The notes below the pieces were generated by a model. The model searched no databases and was not told where the DNA came from. It saw only the letters and a list, made by a program, of their open reading frames with translations. Source: Ectocarpus siliculosus (lineage: Eukaryota; Sar; Phaeophyceae; Ectocarpales; Ectocarpaceae). Taken from it: a stretch of 64,000 nt of DNA. The DNA lies in contig FN648598.1 of assembly GCA_000310025.1 (NCBI GenBank), positions 1,325 to 65,324 on the forward strand. The letters are read 5' to 3'. The position numbers and the translations under genes were made by a program. Every line of letters begins with the position of its first letter. Position 1 is the first letter of the stretch. This document shows, piece after piece, positions 62,401 through 64,000 of this stretch.

Positions 62401-63680
62401 CAGGTGCCGGGTTTAGGGATCGAAACCTGCACCGCAACATCGGGGTTGGGAGAACACGCACATGGAAAAAAACTCGAAGACGAAGCCACCAACACGAGAG
62501 CGATGATGTTGGAGCCACCCAAAACTCTCGAGCTCGAGGTACAAACAGGTAGTACACCTCATCCCACTATCCTACGACACACAGTCCGTATGCATACTCT
62601 ACGAGCTTTCAGATTCCGCAATGAGGTACGCCACAGGAGCCAACAACACACACTGGAAGAAGCAACACAAAAATGGCCGGCACCCGTGCTGCCTGCTGCG
62701 GCGCAACGGATCAACGAAAGAGGCCTCGCCCGGCTGCCTACTCCGGCAGAGAAAATCAAGCCCCACCTTGGGAGGCGTGGAGTGGTTCCTGAGTTGCTCC
62801 AGGGGCCCGCTAGCGGAAGGGGGAAGTGCCGGCACGTCCAGTTCCAGCAAGAGCATGGCCACCCGGACCACGTCCGACACGGATCCCGTCGCAACCCCGA
62901 GAGACAGGAGCAACGCCACAGCCTACCCGGACCGATTGAGCCGTGGGGGGTTACGCGAACCGCCGAAGGGGGACGGGAAGAGGGGGAGGGGCGAGGGAGG
63001 GGGGGGGTACGCCAAACGTTTTACTTTGCTGCGTAACGGATCAAGGCTACTCTGAACAGGGGGTGGGTGTGCGTAGTCGAGCATAGAAAAGAGCAACGAG
63101 GCCATTCACGCTGTGTACCATGGTTTCAGAGAAACAGCTTGGTATCATACAGGTTAATGTTGAAGCAAAAGAGCACACGCGTTGAAAAGAACGGCACACA
63201 TTGATCTTGAGTACAAGACCGCAGCAGAGAGCGCGACGTGTTTTCTTGCTGCCCAGGTGAGACACGAAGCTGCGAAATACATGTTTCGTGCGTGCCACCG
63301 CAGGAAAAACGTTGAAAGTACCCAACCGCAGTGGTAAATATCGCCGCAATCTCACCCGAAGTTGTAGTATGATTAAACAAGTACCCCGGATCTCACACAC
63401 GATCACCGTGACAGGCGGCAGGTGACGCTGTCAAACAAGGAGAATGTGCTTGGACAAAAAAATTAGGGTTCTGAAACGATAGTGGCATGGTTGCAACGTC
63501 GGGCGTACTCAGTCCTCTTCGCGTTCGGTCCGGATCTGAAAGTGATTTTGAGAGTTGGGCTAGAGTATGCTATACCTGTGTTCTCTCGTCCTTGGACGAT
63601 CCGCTCTCGACAGTCGCCACCCTCTCGGCCACCTCACGTACTTGAGTCAAAGTCTCGAGGTACGCCGAGGAGGACCCGAC
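1582..63680 (-). CDS. Giant multi-exon HECT-type E3 ubiquitin ligase (5' partial)
   Basis: Single gene split into about 110 coding exons; the N terminus lies beyond the right edge. Joining all exons gives 17,994 bp, exactly divisible by three, encoding 5,997 residues with no internal stop, and donor and acceptor phases agree at every junction. Domain order: helices, Ser/Pro/Gly tract, F5/8C-like, propeller-like, ILEI, helices, CUB-like 1, acidic linker, MIB/HERC2 1, LamG 1, CUB-like 2, helical repeats, CUB-like 3 to 5, SPRY, CUB-like 6, MIB/HERC2 2, LamG 2, HECT. HECT enzymes take ubiquitin from an E2 on a catalytic cysteine and pass it to a substrate lysine; the upstream modules probably select substrates or anchor the ligase. 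Most introns are GT-AG; five or six begin with GC. Least certain are the exons near 59825-59992, 53273-53298, 42783-42815 and the edges of 37130-37378. No closer family name is justified from sequence alone. Confidence 0.9.
3452..4595 (-). CDS. HECT N-lobe, central and distal part (four exons)
   Basis: Exons 4453-4595, 4137-4263, 3741-3834 and 3452-3529. Translation reads SKEYIGLNLSVVVWKALVG (the WK.L.G N-lobe motif), then ENVDVLLTRSMQDIRTI, LKPGGKNISVTWDNRFEYAD (the PGG..V.W.NR.EY motif), RLSECCSMVKHIRKGLAMVV and MFNWDEVETMVCGKPEVDVD (the E2-binding-side E.MVCG motif). These are consecutive landmarks of the HECT N-lobe, in order and without gaps. All junctions keep phase: the Glu of NRFEY is split between exons 4137-4263 and 3741-3834, and a Gly codon is split between 4453-4595 and 4137-4263. 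No key residue appears to be missing, so the ligase should be catalytically competent. Confidence 0.94.
5202..5603. repeat. Diverged direct repeat pair (about 5202-5315 and 5448-5603)
   Basis: Both copies start with GGTTCGCTTGACGCTA and share TTCTCTGACTGTCTAGAG, then TTGAATTGAAGAATGTGTGG and a weaker tail. The right copy carries an extra segment of about 45 bp after ACGCCCTGG. The copies lie about 250 bp apart. Likely a local duplication or two copies of a small dispersed element. Confidence 0.8.
6246..7210. mobile_element. About 1-kb element bounded by 35-bp inverted repeats
   Basis: ATACTTCCTCTGTCTCATAA at 6247 continues as GTCTGCGCAGTTATG; the exact reverse complement lies at about 7173-7207. 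A 10-bp direct repeat TTGCTCAAGT occurs outside both arms (6232-6241 and 7249-7258), but the right copy is some 40 bp beyond the inverted repeat, so it may not be a target duplication. The interior has no transposase-like frame. Probably a non-autonomous DNA element, or an older insertion with degraded ends. Confidence 0.55.
6478..6596. repeat. Short tandem repeat, unit about 30-33 bp, four copies
   Basis: The block (A)AGTGTCTTGGTTTTAGTGTG followed by GGCCCACC or variants repeats four times with substitutions (GTGTATTGGTTTTAGTGTGG, GTGTCTTGTTTTTAGTGTGA, TATACTGGTTTTAGTATGGG). It lies inside the inverted-repeat element. Not coding. Confidence 0.85.
7908..9630 (-). CDS. HECT N-lobe, proximal part (three exons)
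   Basis: Exons 9481-9630, 8293-8424 and 7908-8059. They encode LLSNCRGLIFRAIKESVLL and TAYADGGQFNLNLSRSK, which is the conserved lead-in of the domain, then YNCVFMGERSQDAGGPYRES (the GE...D.GGP.RE motif at the start of the HECT N-lobe), then LIRTPNG, RDRYVPNP and VFLGKIMGHAMR. The last exon ends inside the Arg codon of GHAMR, and the next coding sequence is only found after a 3.3-kb intron, where the codon is completed in phase (GHAMRSKEYIGL). Each exon has an acceptor with a pyrimidine tract and a GT donor. The order and spacing agree with the HECT family. Confidence 0.93.
8425..9480 (-). other. 1.06-kb intron in the HECT N-lobe
   Basis: Intron between NLSRSK and MNTMHPRSLRTH with donor GTACGG and acceptor CTCGTTGCAG. 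Apart from ordinary intron sequence I see no gene, repeat array or structured element in it. Confidence 0.7.
9935..11209 (-). CDS. Pre-HECT region with WGW motif and charged low-complexity insert (two exons)
   Basis: Exons 10996-11209 and 9935-10382. The first contains PTLSHWGWRCTVTPIYSFEG, a short relative of the WGW end of the CUB-like modules, followed by LPEVEEELEALRGLYG. The second begins VNSFAAKKSYDAERLLRCSW and ends ARFQVLQVMNRKLREALPYF DLAQ. That last stretch resembles the region just before the catalytic domain in giant HECT ligases, in which a helix of the type RF.VLQ.LN..L...LP.ID precedes the domain. Between them, roughly + positions 10030-10230, is an insert rich in Gly, Glu, Lys and Asp that has no recognisable fold and is probably a flexible loop. 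An Arg codon is shared by the two exons (CG + G). Confidence 0.85.
11562..13208 (-). CDS. LamG/concanavalin-A-like domain 2 (five exons)
   Basis: Exons 13036-13208, 12748-12850, 12156-12338, 11861-12000 and 11562-11643. Signatures in order: DGASVSVKL and SGEFTVEAWFRLE (strands of the jelly roll with the usual EAWF), then LAPGRWGHVAFSIDAAGSAK and LFVNGSEVAS (W.H.A....G...LFVNG), then GHVYDLRLWSTALGAADV (the G...D.R.WS.AL...DV close of LamG), then SPGLVVNFPFTEGEGAV. LamG folds bind proteins, glycans or lipids; in a cytosolic ligase this is presumably substrate recognition (inference). Exon 13036-13208 ends with a GC donor (CTCGAG|GCAAGT). The right edge of 12156-12338 could instead be 12311, in the same phase. 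It follows directly on the second MIB/HERC2 domain, as the first LamG follows the first. Confidence 0.88.
13651..14541 (-). CDS. MIB/HERC2 domain 2 (three exons)
   Basis: Exons 14332-14541, 13995-14071 and 13651-13802. They encode IAVGDSVVRGPAWNWGEDDG followed by GPGGYGTVIDVRGAVV, which is the G..VVRGPDW.WG.QDGG.G..GTV signature of MIB/HERC2. Then come SGVKVRWADTSFVGLYR and WDHEGCFDVL, the second half (V.V.W.....YR.G..GK.DL), with the Tyr-Arg pair split at the exon junction. In Mind bomb and HERC2 this small beta-barrel binds partner proteins or substrate tails. The exon starts with a 40-residue Ser/Asn-rich linker. The left end of 13651-13802 uses donor GTAGTC; a later donor at 13588 is possible but would give an implausible 48-bp intron and break phase. 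Confidence 0.88.
14868..15312 (-). CDS. CUB-like module 6, N-terminal half only (two exons)
   Basis: Exons 15214-15312 and 14868-14942, both in phase 0. They read ALTLESSHPLGASHTEETV, then IKGATSLEVVFDVRTSMG and DKISVFRDND. These match the first half of the repeated module: ES.HP., then GA..L.V.FD, then a strand ending in F.D. The ten-residue spacing from the Gly-Ala pair to FD is the same as in the other copies. The second half (WPG, SDGS..WGW) does not follow; the chain passes into the linker of the MIB/HERC2 domain instead. A diverged HWGW motif appears only after the next LamG domain. Confidence 0.82.
15612..18081 (-). CDS. SPRY (B30.2-like) domain (five exons)
   Basis: Exons 18021-18081, 17519-17681, 17080-17170, 16560-16670 and 15612-15968. 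Landmarks: SGLRLGVFQPNTSVGCPSW and LLTWGCDGNLQ, then YGPKIKTGDMVTVEVDALKK and EVKFYRNQ, then ALVGLAFGPDGS. This is the SPRY order of strand, sW.l...G, GD.V.v.vD...k.v.FyrNg, G.aF. SPRY domains are protein-binding platforms that recruit substrates in several E3 ligases. Exon 16560-16670 ends at a GC donor (AACCAG|GCAAGG), and the next exon restores the FYRNQALVGLAF reading in frame. The long last exon continues with a helical stretch (EEWLEGVKGSMELMSAVLKR) that links to CUB-like module 6. The first, small exon is less certain but fits phase. Confidence 0.85.
18431..19028 (-). CDS. Helical linker between CUB-like module 5 and SPRY (two exons)
   Basis: Exons 18862-19028 and 18431-18683. The sequence is alpha-helical in character: ERAAYKELQEEVGDPETELA, CWLLEALAKESQSRYVKALM, then ADNKAKIWVVRLISSLLQSA and VPVLLELAKKEAKAEED. 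It looks like armadillo/HEAT-type helix pairs, although no single repeat is clear enough to name. The Arg of TLARFLEAA is split across the junction. Acceptors carry normal pyrimidine tracts (TGTTGGCACAG, GTTTTCGGCAG) and donors are GT. It follows the end of CUB-like module 5 in phase 0. Confidence 0.82.
19376..20933 (-). CDS. CUB-like module 5 (four exons)
   Basis: Exons 20826-20933, 20254-20344, 19827-19969 and 19376-19459. Motifs in order: ARIFETAHNYADNTDTYTK (E..HNY), ISIPGAKRIRVVFDERCSTE (PGA...V.FDERC.TE), CDFLRIYK (CD.L.IY), HKYNGPA, GVAGFPPLTIE, then EVHFHSDASNNDWGVRMHAY. This layout (aromatic start, FD..C.TE..D.L.IY, PPL.I, F.SD.S...WG) is that of CUB-type beta-sandwiches as seen in ZZEF1-like and other giant eukaryotic proteins; I infer a binding role. 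Exon borders fall at the same places as in the other copies: after the first strand, near the D.L.IY motif and just before the SD.S motif. The WPG motif is replaced by a longer loop with WAGVAG. Confidence 0.88.
21296..24642 (-). CDS. Alpha-helical region between CUB-like modules 4 and 5 (seven exons)
   Basis: Exons 24267-24642, 23758-23966, 23127-23258, 22685-22837, 22369-22469, 22053-22128 and 21296-21391. Phases agree throughout; for example Leu and Met codons are completed across junctions. Recognisable stretches include RYRLRVFVVNPRDAEEISLR, LRRLEELWVRFDETLRRGK, VDAMWALRRQGDMLYM, HRLWSALTETSHATATRFSR, LTRILAGSAESSYPGNNSG and VLKKKILGAVGQESSEEGEK. The pattern of amphipathic helices suggests an armadillo/HEAT-like solenoid, but the family cannot be named. 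The stretch just downstream of module 4 is partly extended and may contain its own small beta unit. One SINE lies in the intron between the last two exons. Confidence 0.8.
21674..22000 (-). mobile_element. tRNA-derived SINE, copy 1, full-length head
   Basis: On the minus strand the element opens with a tRNA-like head: an A-box-like TGGTCTAGTTGG and a perfect B box GGTTCGAATCC (+ strand 21936-21946). A shared body of about 230 bp follows, then a 3' tail of (AAT)n, seen on the plus strand as (ATT)n at about 21674-21699. It lies in the intron between ligase exons 22053-22128 and 21296-21391, in the same orientation as the gene. The body matches copy 2 at roughly 90% by eye. Not a functional tRNA gene: the anticodon arm region is expanded and does not fold as a tRNA. 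Confidence 0.88.
24070..24101 (+). other. G-rich tract in an intron
   Basis: Runs of G (GGGGG, GGGGGGGG, GGG, GGGGG) separated by one or two bases between ligase exons 24267-24642 and 23758-23966. The pattern satisfies the usual G-quadruplex rule on the plus strand, so the transcript itself carries the C-rich version. Functional meaning unknown. Confidence 0.6.
25140..26385 (-). CDS. CUB-like module 4 (three exons)
   Basis: Exons 26244-26385, 25816-25999 and 25140-25274. The clearest copy of the repeated module: ATKVVVESEHPYSHNADRKE, then VRIEGAKKLVISFDDRSRTE, CDFMVFYADET, DNKYTGGKDGHPSNWPGTGG, RPPLEIPASHFFFRWQTDGS, and VNDWGWRMVVTPV. All signatures (ESEHPY, FD..S.TE, D...FY, WPG, PPL.I, TDGS, NDWGW) are present. 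The Arg of FDDRSR and the TDGS/VNDWGW junction are cut by introns exactly as in the sibling copies, which argues for duplication of the whole exon set. Downstream in the same exon the chain turns into helices (LLRICRDCPKEQ). Confidence 0.92.
25421..25490. repeat. Perfect inverted repeat (17-bp arms, 13-nt loop)
   Basis: Arm AGCGCAGCGCTTGTTCC at 25438-25454 is exactly complementary to GGAACAAGCGCTGCGCT at 25468-25484. An outer CTTCGG/CCGAAG pair may extend the stem past a bulge. It lies in the intron inside CUB-like module 4. It could be a cruciform-prone remnant of a MITE or a structured intronic RNA. Confidence 0.8.
26722..27436 (-). CDS. Short helical linker between CUB-like modules 3 and 4 (two exons)
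   Basis: Exons 27382-27436 and 26722-26827. The first is only 55 bp (PPLVGPSALSLLQACGAK) and was found by demanding an exon that enters in phase 2 and leaves in phase 0; it has a good acceptor and a GTATGA donor. The second encodes MSLVTSWPQFVPHAQPLIK and SLAERALGK. Both are probably helices of the connecting solenoid. The Asp codon at the end of the second exon is completed by the first base pair of module 4. Confidence 0.72.
28069..29260 (-). CDS. CUB-like module 3 (three exons)
   Basis: Exons 29143-29260, 28673-28829 and 28069-28213. Sequence landmarks: PSVVVSDEERILESSHPHAR, YPLDFPGADSIQLFFDEDCR, TEEGTAYIRIYKDDTK, ESMYQGRDKDG, WPGLDGRPAVC, then CVIKFHSEDRNPDWGFRIVA. These correspond to ES.HP., FPGA...L.FDE.C.TE, Y...IY.DD, the Y.G loop, WPG and SED.N.DWGF. 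The WPG Trp is formed across an exon junction (T + GG), which supports the splice choice. An upstream donor, a small extra N-terminal stretch and the Arg split with the preceding exon are all phase consistent. Confidence 0.9.
29683..33077 (-). CDS. Helical solenoid between CUB-like modules 2 and 3 (nine exons)
   Basis: Exons 32946-33077, 32466-32639, 32122-32232, 31504-31812, 31314-31380, 30973-31061, 30586-30650, 30259-30397 and 29683-29855. Typical segments: VLGPLLVILLQGSMKLRLAA and ARLCERLLPQAPLEMVQ; SMSAHVGLLRALLAKEGWS; CSNLPLMTKALEGAGACEIE; VAEVLCDPRLWMVHACLALL; VLAMDWPRLHHLAAIEREK; and GLVKPLVEAFGVLSAADATD. Pairs of amphipathic helices with short loops suggest armadillo/HEAT repeats, as in the scaffolds of other giant HECT ligases. 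Exon 32946-33077 ends in a GC donor (AACAG|GCAAGC) that alone keeps the frame; its 44 residues are Ser/Tyr-rich. Several exons are very short (65-111 bp). Confidence 0.83.
33396..34702 (-). CDS. CUB-like module 2 (four exons, first shared with LamG 1)
   Basis: Exons 34577-34702 (its second half), 34181-34280, 33698-33819 and 33396-33504. Motifs: KDVLESQHPYANNVDK, WDVRVEGALSYTISFD, TKTERNHDYVRFLKD, EERYSGGRNGSESNWPGTGG, RPPLVINAPS, and FAVFFHTDQSNNDWGFKMSS. The Lys of NNVDK and the Ser before FAVFF are each completed across exon junctions. The WPGTGGRPPL stretch is nearly identical to module 4, so these two copies are the closest pair by eye. The last exon ends in an acidic segment (EEADEEKSE) that leads into the helical region. 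Confidence 0.92.
34577..35585 (-). CDS. LamG/concanavalin-A-like domain 1 (three exons)
   Basis: Exons 35446-35585, 35112-35216 and the first half of 34577-34702. Landmarks: WEVIKVDPSVGGSVVMKGG, EPWSQFGLSLLGNATLMYY, LFSVHSRTMLQPDVWTHVAV and CRIYVDGEENGEAS. The core pair, W.HVAVV and then R.YVDG after a short turn, is the central LamG hairpin. The Met of ATLMYY and the Arg before CRIYVDG are split between exons in phase 2. The domain is shorter than LamG 2 and lacks a recognisable G...D.R.W closing strand, so it may be degenerate or highly diverged. It follows the first MIB/HERC2 domain immediately. Confidence 0.82.
36114..36728 (-). CDS. MIB/HERC2 domain 1 (two exons)
   Basis: Exons 36561-36728 and 36114-36230. 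Sequence: KVGDTVARGPKWPRGDMSDG and GPGGLGTVTELTKSNMT, followed by ARVEWDITGFNGTYKMGS. This gives G..V.RGP.W..GD..DGGPGG.GTV and V.W.....YK.G, the two halves of the MIB/HERC2 fold, with the intron in the same loop as in domain 2. Compared with domain 2, the second half is weaker (TYKMGS instead of YRW). The first exon has a clean acceptor (TTCTTTTAAACAG) and both exons are in phase 0. Confidence 0.9.
37130..38113 (-). CDS. Acidic, low-complexity linker before MIB/HERC2 1 (two exons)
   Basis: Exons 37628-38113 and 37130-37378. The first starts with a helix (VLEPLLQSFSEPGGG), then runs into about 90 residues dominated by Asp, Glu, Asn, Gly and Ala (NNGGGDGSDDEEFFDTG-type sequence), then returns to helices (LEAELQEEEGLL, RKAAWCLFEVLLPR). 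The second (SLAMDDDLFSDQPSSVRPV) is Ser/Arg/Pro-rich. The reading frame stays open through the intervening 249 bp as well, so retention of that intron would also be coding. I prefer splicing because the retained part has no domain-like character and both edges carry acceptable GT and AG sites. The exact right edge of the second exon is uncertain (37378, 37389 or 37413). Confidence 0.68.
38377..42815 (-). CDS. Alpha-helical region between CUB-like module 1 and the acidic linker (ten exons)
   Basis: Exons 42783-42815, 42377-42694, 41745-41904, 41451-41555, 40916-41047, 40349-40436, 39594-39719, 39147-39301, 38765-38935 and 38377-38439. Helical stretches include AVNRAVYATCAALIWHQGLG, ALSKAWRFGQQMRQFFDYGD, GLDLLEKWKEVVDEATAMRK, RIMKFAQCPADVSQLEMVRQ and YLALARQFALLIECTLQVLK; the last exon adds LDYDLGDHEILKESVLLE. 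Exon 42377-42694 carries an Ala/Ser/Thr/Pro-rich insert. The first exon is just 33 bp and is supported only by phase and a pyrimidine-rich acceptor. A SINE sits in the intron between the exons at 40349 and 39719. No named domain is recognisable; a solenoid is likely. Confidence 0.78.
39966..40238 (+). mobile_element. tRNA-derived SINE, copy 2, 5'-truncated
   Basis: Begins within the head at CTAGAGGTCAGGTCAGGGG, retains the B box GGTTCGAATCC (39985-39995) and the complete body, and ends in a run of A (about 40228-40238) instead of the AAT repeats of copy 1. It sits in the ligase intron between exons 40349-40436 and 39594-39719, in the opposite orientation to the gene. The upstream part of the tRNA head, including the original A box, is missing. 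Confidence 0.86.
42984..45481 (-). CDS. CUB-like module 1 with preceding helix (six exons)
   Basis: Exons 45401-45481, 44767-44901, 44470-44585, 44050-44190, 43556-43634 and 42984-43123. The first two encode helices (LLPMVASSLTLLAEKHGTK, STMAREIVGVMKMVSKLLER). The module follows: VMESKHNYEALTNETL, IKGAARMVVTFDERSRTEDG, YDYLVFWKDESKTE, FPGFGGRDPLVIEAERC and WIEWRTDGSNEDWGWKFTAS. It has ES.HNY, GA...V.FDERS.TE, YDYL.F, FPGF, TDGSN.DWGWKF. Gly and Arg codons are shared across exon borders. The last exon (GGYWLLGLDRQLAGAGAALA) is a Gly/Ala-rich continuation. Exon 45401-45481 ends in a GC donor (TACAG|GCAAGC). Confidence 0.9.
45482..46867 (-). other. 1.39-kb intron with fold-back element
   Basis: Intron upstream of exon 45401-45481. 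Its right part holds a long inverted repeat (separate entry). The left part, about 45490-46480, has no recognised gene; a few open frames there lack domain or splice support. Confidence 0.7.
46488..46742. mobile_element. Fold-back (long inverted repeat) element, about 255 bp
   Basis: The left arm (46488 to about 46605) begins CACGCCGTTTTTAGGAGT and the right arm (about 46626-46742) ends with the complement of the same sequence. Shared inner blocks include CACACATGTAC, CGAAACGCTGTG, GGGCCTTTTTC and TCGCCGG. Arms are roughly 80% complementary by eye with a centre of about 20 nt. No coding capacity. Likely a MITE of the fold-back type. Confidence 0.8.
46868..50001 (-). CDS. Alpha-helical region downstream of the ILEI-like domain (five exons)
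   Basis: Exons 49714-50001, 48814-49268, 47804-48325, 47269-47568 and 46868-46976. Helices: KETLDNLVTLILRHESVLLR, LGPLLSLLIAVIDQN, MDLFFPSCAQRYSLLARYLS, ARETVLELLLRRMSDPGQLV, EEEIARFLKAMGLAPLPTHS and ALAAQAAATADAIGEG. Long disordered inserts rich in Ser, Ala, Thr and Gly interrupt exons 48814-49268 and 47804-48325. The region resembles the solenoids of other giant HECT ligases without a namable family. The donor of 47804-48325 (GTGTTG) was picked by phase; the other sites are standard. Confidence 0.8.
50229..51426 (-). CDS. ILEI/FAM3-like (GG) domain and short linker (three exons)
   Basis: Exons 51175-51426, 50625-50795 and 50229-50288. The core reads EPGMNVLVLTETLDAGGQVA, TTFATHESVHASNRLADYLN, NVPQGRTVLIAVQEDSSGNL, AKRALLSMGAG, and KRSSFAMIGRRGAIPG. 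This corresponds to the ILEI fold (G.NV.V....G.....FDT..S...L..FL..VP.G..V..A..D.......A...L..LG......R.SFA.IG..G). In FAM3 and POMGNT1 this fold is extracellular or Golgi-luminal; in FAM3-type proteins it binds receptors, in POMGNT1 it binds glycan. Its presence in a ubiquitin ligase is a domain-shuffling event (inference). The usual FDT is FAT here, so the Asp is lost. The short last exon (RMPKKGCATVRQRLPAP) is a basic linker. Confidence 0.8.
51853..54440 (-). CDS. Beta-propeller-like segment after the F5/8C domain (five exons)
   Basis: Exons 54174-54440, 53667-53820, 53273-53298, 52720-52804 and 51853-52236. Strand-like repeats occur: AMTTDSRHIILVCPAGSG, FLDPEDGYRLVRTATLAWGM, NAVLCDGERLVMLTHRHSG and GLGYDRRNNVMWGWD. 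The rhythm of short hydrophobic strands with DG turns and the GxxYD..NN..W.WD segment resembles propeller blades in giant HECT proteins, but I cannot assign a family. The next exon, 51853-52236, is a Pro/Ser-rich stretch followed by a helix (KAVLCARGHAALLLGYLERL). The 26-bp exon at 53273 is inferred only from phase and a good acceptor. A run of 11 C residues (+ strand G) lies inside exon 54174-54440. Confidence 0.68.
55042..57252 (-). CDS. F5/8C (discoidin)-like galactose-binding domain with acidic lead-in (four exons)
   Basis: Exons 57040-57252, 56474-56770, 55606-55808 and 55042-55185. The domain core: SDVAFSFAPSDRDRVLVVDL followed by GLARRVRGAGVELFPSPGAG, then LLVETSLSGNTWTTLGLWTA, and ARFVRYTL at the start of the next block. 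This matches the F5/8C order of DLG..R.V, then E.S..G..W..LG, then R.VRY. F5/8C folds bind glycans, lipids or partner proteins. The preceding exons are Gly/Ala- and Glu-rich (AREASAAAVQDFNEDSGG; RQAKPEDGLEEKQEV) and end in a GC donor (TTGCAG|GCAAGA) that alone preserves the frame into NNLLVREESD. Confidence 0.78.
56402..56470. repeat. (TC)n microsatellite, about 34 units
   Basis: An uninterrupted dinucleotide run, read as (GA)n in the transcript. It starts a few bases past the GC splice donor of exon 56474-56770, so it forms the very 5' end of the intron. The reading frame stays open through it (Arg-Glu repeats), which produces a long but spurious open frame. Confidence 0.95.
57651..59400 (-). 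CDS. Ser/Pro/Gly-rich low-complexity segment plus short structured part (three exons)
   Basis: Exons 58701-59400, 58306-58461 and 57651-57800. The 700-bp exon encodes runs of Ser (SSSSSSSSSSSPSSSSS), then Pro/Arg/Thr-rich stretches, a short helix (PRTIDEILGAMGTMRARESG) and a Gly-rich run. The next two encode EEDDEGYILDCKVVHGFRWY, RVRVTSRAVSTQTLNIVGWV, and a segment ending ELDGEEFIEILDPTTGETIE; they look like a small beta domain. The upper edge of the long exon is uncertain: its acceptor at 59400 could be read in a second phase whose frame later stops. If real, the Ser/Pro stretch is an unstructured linker and likely target of phosphorylation (inference). Confidence 0.66.
59825..59992 (-). CDS. 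Two very short exons (32 and 45 bp), tentative
   Basis: Exons 59961-59992 and 59825-59869. They join the exon ending at 60523 (phase 0) to the one starting at 59400 (phase 2): ANLEVDGISG then VTQCGSLGGDMHRAK. Acceptors (TTTTCGACAG, CTGTACGCAG) and the first donor (GTGAGA) are good; the second donor (GTGTAG) is weak. Phases fit at all three junctions, which is the main support. An alternative exon ending at a strong GTGAGC donor near 59711 (GELGPLIEPFMVS) was also considered, but its phase clashes. Evidence is thin here. Confidence 0.45.
60523..62426 (-). CDS. N-terminal segment with KVGTG..GT..G.VY motif (three exons)
   Basis: Exons 62196-62426, 61551-61715 and 60523-60768. Reading: SIPKPGTWTASFPARLD, a Gly/Ala-rich insert, VYVYVWDADTKRVHKVGTGF, HGTLAGNVYLSSKKVLDDIR, then an acidic run (EEDEEDQDEGEGEGEAAS) and RRRSLMGTGLNIGGGLGLG, ending FEEFFEPVDPNGSNESGS. 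The VWD....VHKVGTG.HGT..G.VY stretch looks like a beta-strand repeat found in large propeller-containing proteins, but no family is claimed. All three exons are in phase 0 with standard sites. Roughly half of the sequence is low complexity. Confidence 0.72.
60802..60829 (+). other. G-rich tract in an intron
   Basis: Runs GGGGGGGGG, GGGGGGG and GGGGGG close together, just upstream (minus strand) of exon 60523-60768. Quadruplex-prone composition on the plus strand. No gene content. Confidence 0.55.
62767..63680 (-). CDS. Most N-terminal exons visible: helices (two exons)
   Basis: Exons 63576-63680 and 62767-62922, both phase 0. They encode SSSAYLETLTQVREVAERVA and TVESGSSKDERTQ, then ALLLSLGVATGSVSDVVRVA and MLLLELDVPALPPSASGPLE. 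Both are amphipathic helices and could belong to an armadillo-like array. Acceptor TTGCAG and donor GTATAG bound the first one. The start codon is not in the window; the exon that precedes 63680 must end in phase 0 and was not found in the last 320 bp, so it probably lies beyond the edge. Confidence 0.75.
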
Positions 63681-64000
63681 CTGCAACGGGTCAAAGCACC
63701 AAACACAAACAAGGCGTAAGCGTCAACGTTTGGACCCAACCTCCACATGTCCTCCCCCAAAAAAATATATATATGCTTCTACAAGTGACAGCTTGAGAAA
63801 AAAAATATGTAGAGTGAATATTTCGGTGGAAACGGATGCACATACTGGTGATGGCAAGGTGAAAAAACATGGAAACCTGCCCGAGGTCACTTGGCAATGA
63901 CAACGGAGAAAATACGTGCTCGCAAGAACACAACACAAACCCGATAGTTGTACAATCACGCATGAACGGCGAAGAGCGTCCATTCCAGAGCCACTTGTAC
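63681..64000. other. Right edge: ligase intron, no exon recognised
   Basis: Between the first exon found and the window edge I see no acceptor-donor pair enclosing domain-like sequence in the required phase. Likely intron of the same gene; the upstream exons lie beyond the window. Confidence 0.5.

Noticed and set aside
1-64000. Bacterial or phage features (operons, CRISPR, Shine-Dalgarno sites)
   Set aside because: The dense spliced gene, SINEs and microsatellites mark the window as eukaryotic nuclear DNA; no such features are present.

Overview
The window is eukaryotic nuclear DNA. One gene, read on the minus strand, occupies almost all of it: from 63680, where its 5' end runs off the right edge, down to a stop codon at 1582-1584. 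By pairing splice sites and checking reading-frame phase at each junction I traced 110 coding exons (mean about 164 bp, introns about 400 bp on average). Together they give 17,994 coding bases, or 5,997 residues plus the stop, without an internal stop and with compatible phase throughout. I found no convincing gene on the plus strand and no second gene on the minus strand. Gene style (very many short exons, GT-AG introns with some GC-AG, moderate GC, tRNA-derived SINEs and small inverted-repeat elements in introns) suggests a stramenopile, most likely a brown alga of the Ectocarpus type. That assignment is inference.

The product is a giant HECT-type E3 ubiquitin ligase. From N to C terminus within the window: helical and unassigned segments (60.5-63.7 kb), a low-complexity Ser/Pro/Gly tract (58.7-59.4 kb), an F5/8C (discoidin)-like galactose-binding domain (54-56 kb), a beta-propeller-like stretch (52-54 kb), an ILEI/FAM3-like domain (50.6-51.4 kb) and alpha-helical repeat regions. 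After these come six copies of a CUB-like module with the signatures ESxHPY, V.FD..C.TE, WPG and SDGSNxDWGW (at about 44, 34, 28.5, 25.7, 20 and 15 kb). The last part holds two MIB/HERC2-plus-LamG cassettes (34.6-36.7 and 11.6-14.5 kb), a SPRY domain (15.6-18.1 kb) and a complete C-terminal HECT domain (1.6-9.6 kb) with its catalytic cysteine codon at 2612-2614.

The modules are plausibly arranged as a long substrate-binding scaffold (CUB-like, LamG, SPRY, discoidin-like and ILEI folds are protein- or glycan-binding families) ending in the ubiquitin-transfer domain. The acidic and Ser/Gly-rich stretches look like flexible linkers.

Repeats lie in introns and in the 3' flank: two copies of a tRNA-derived SINE, a 255-bp fold-back element, an inverted-repeat-bounded element of about 1 kb with a short tandem array and a diverged direct repeat in the 3.3-kb HECT intron, a perfect 17-bp-arm hairpin, a (TC)n microsatellite that abuts a GC splice donor, and a small mariner-like MITE downstream of the gene. 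Coordinates of exon edges come from hand reading and may be off by a base in places.
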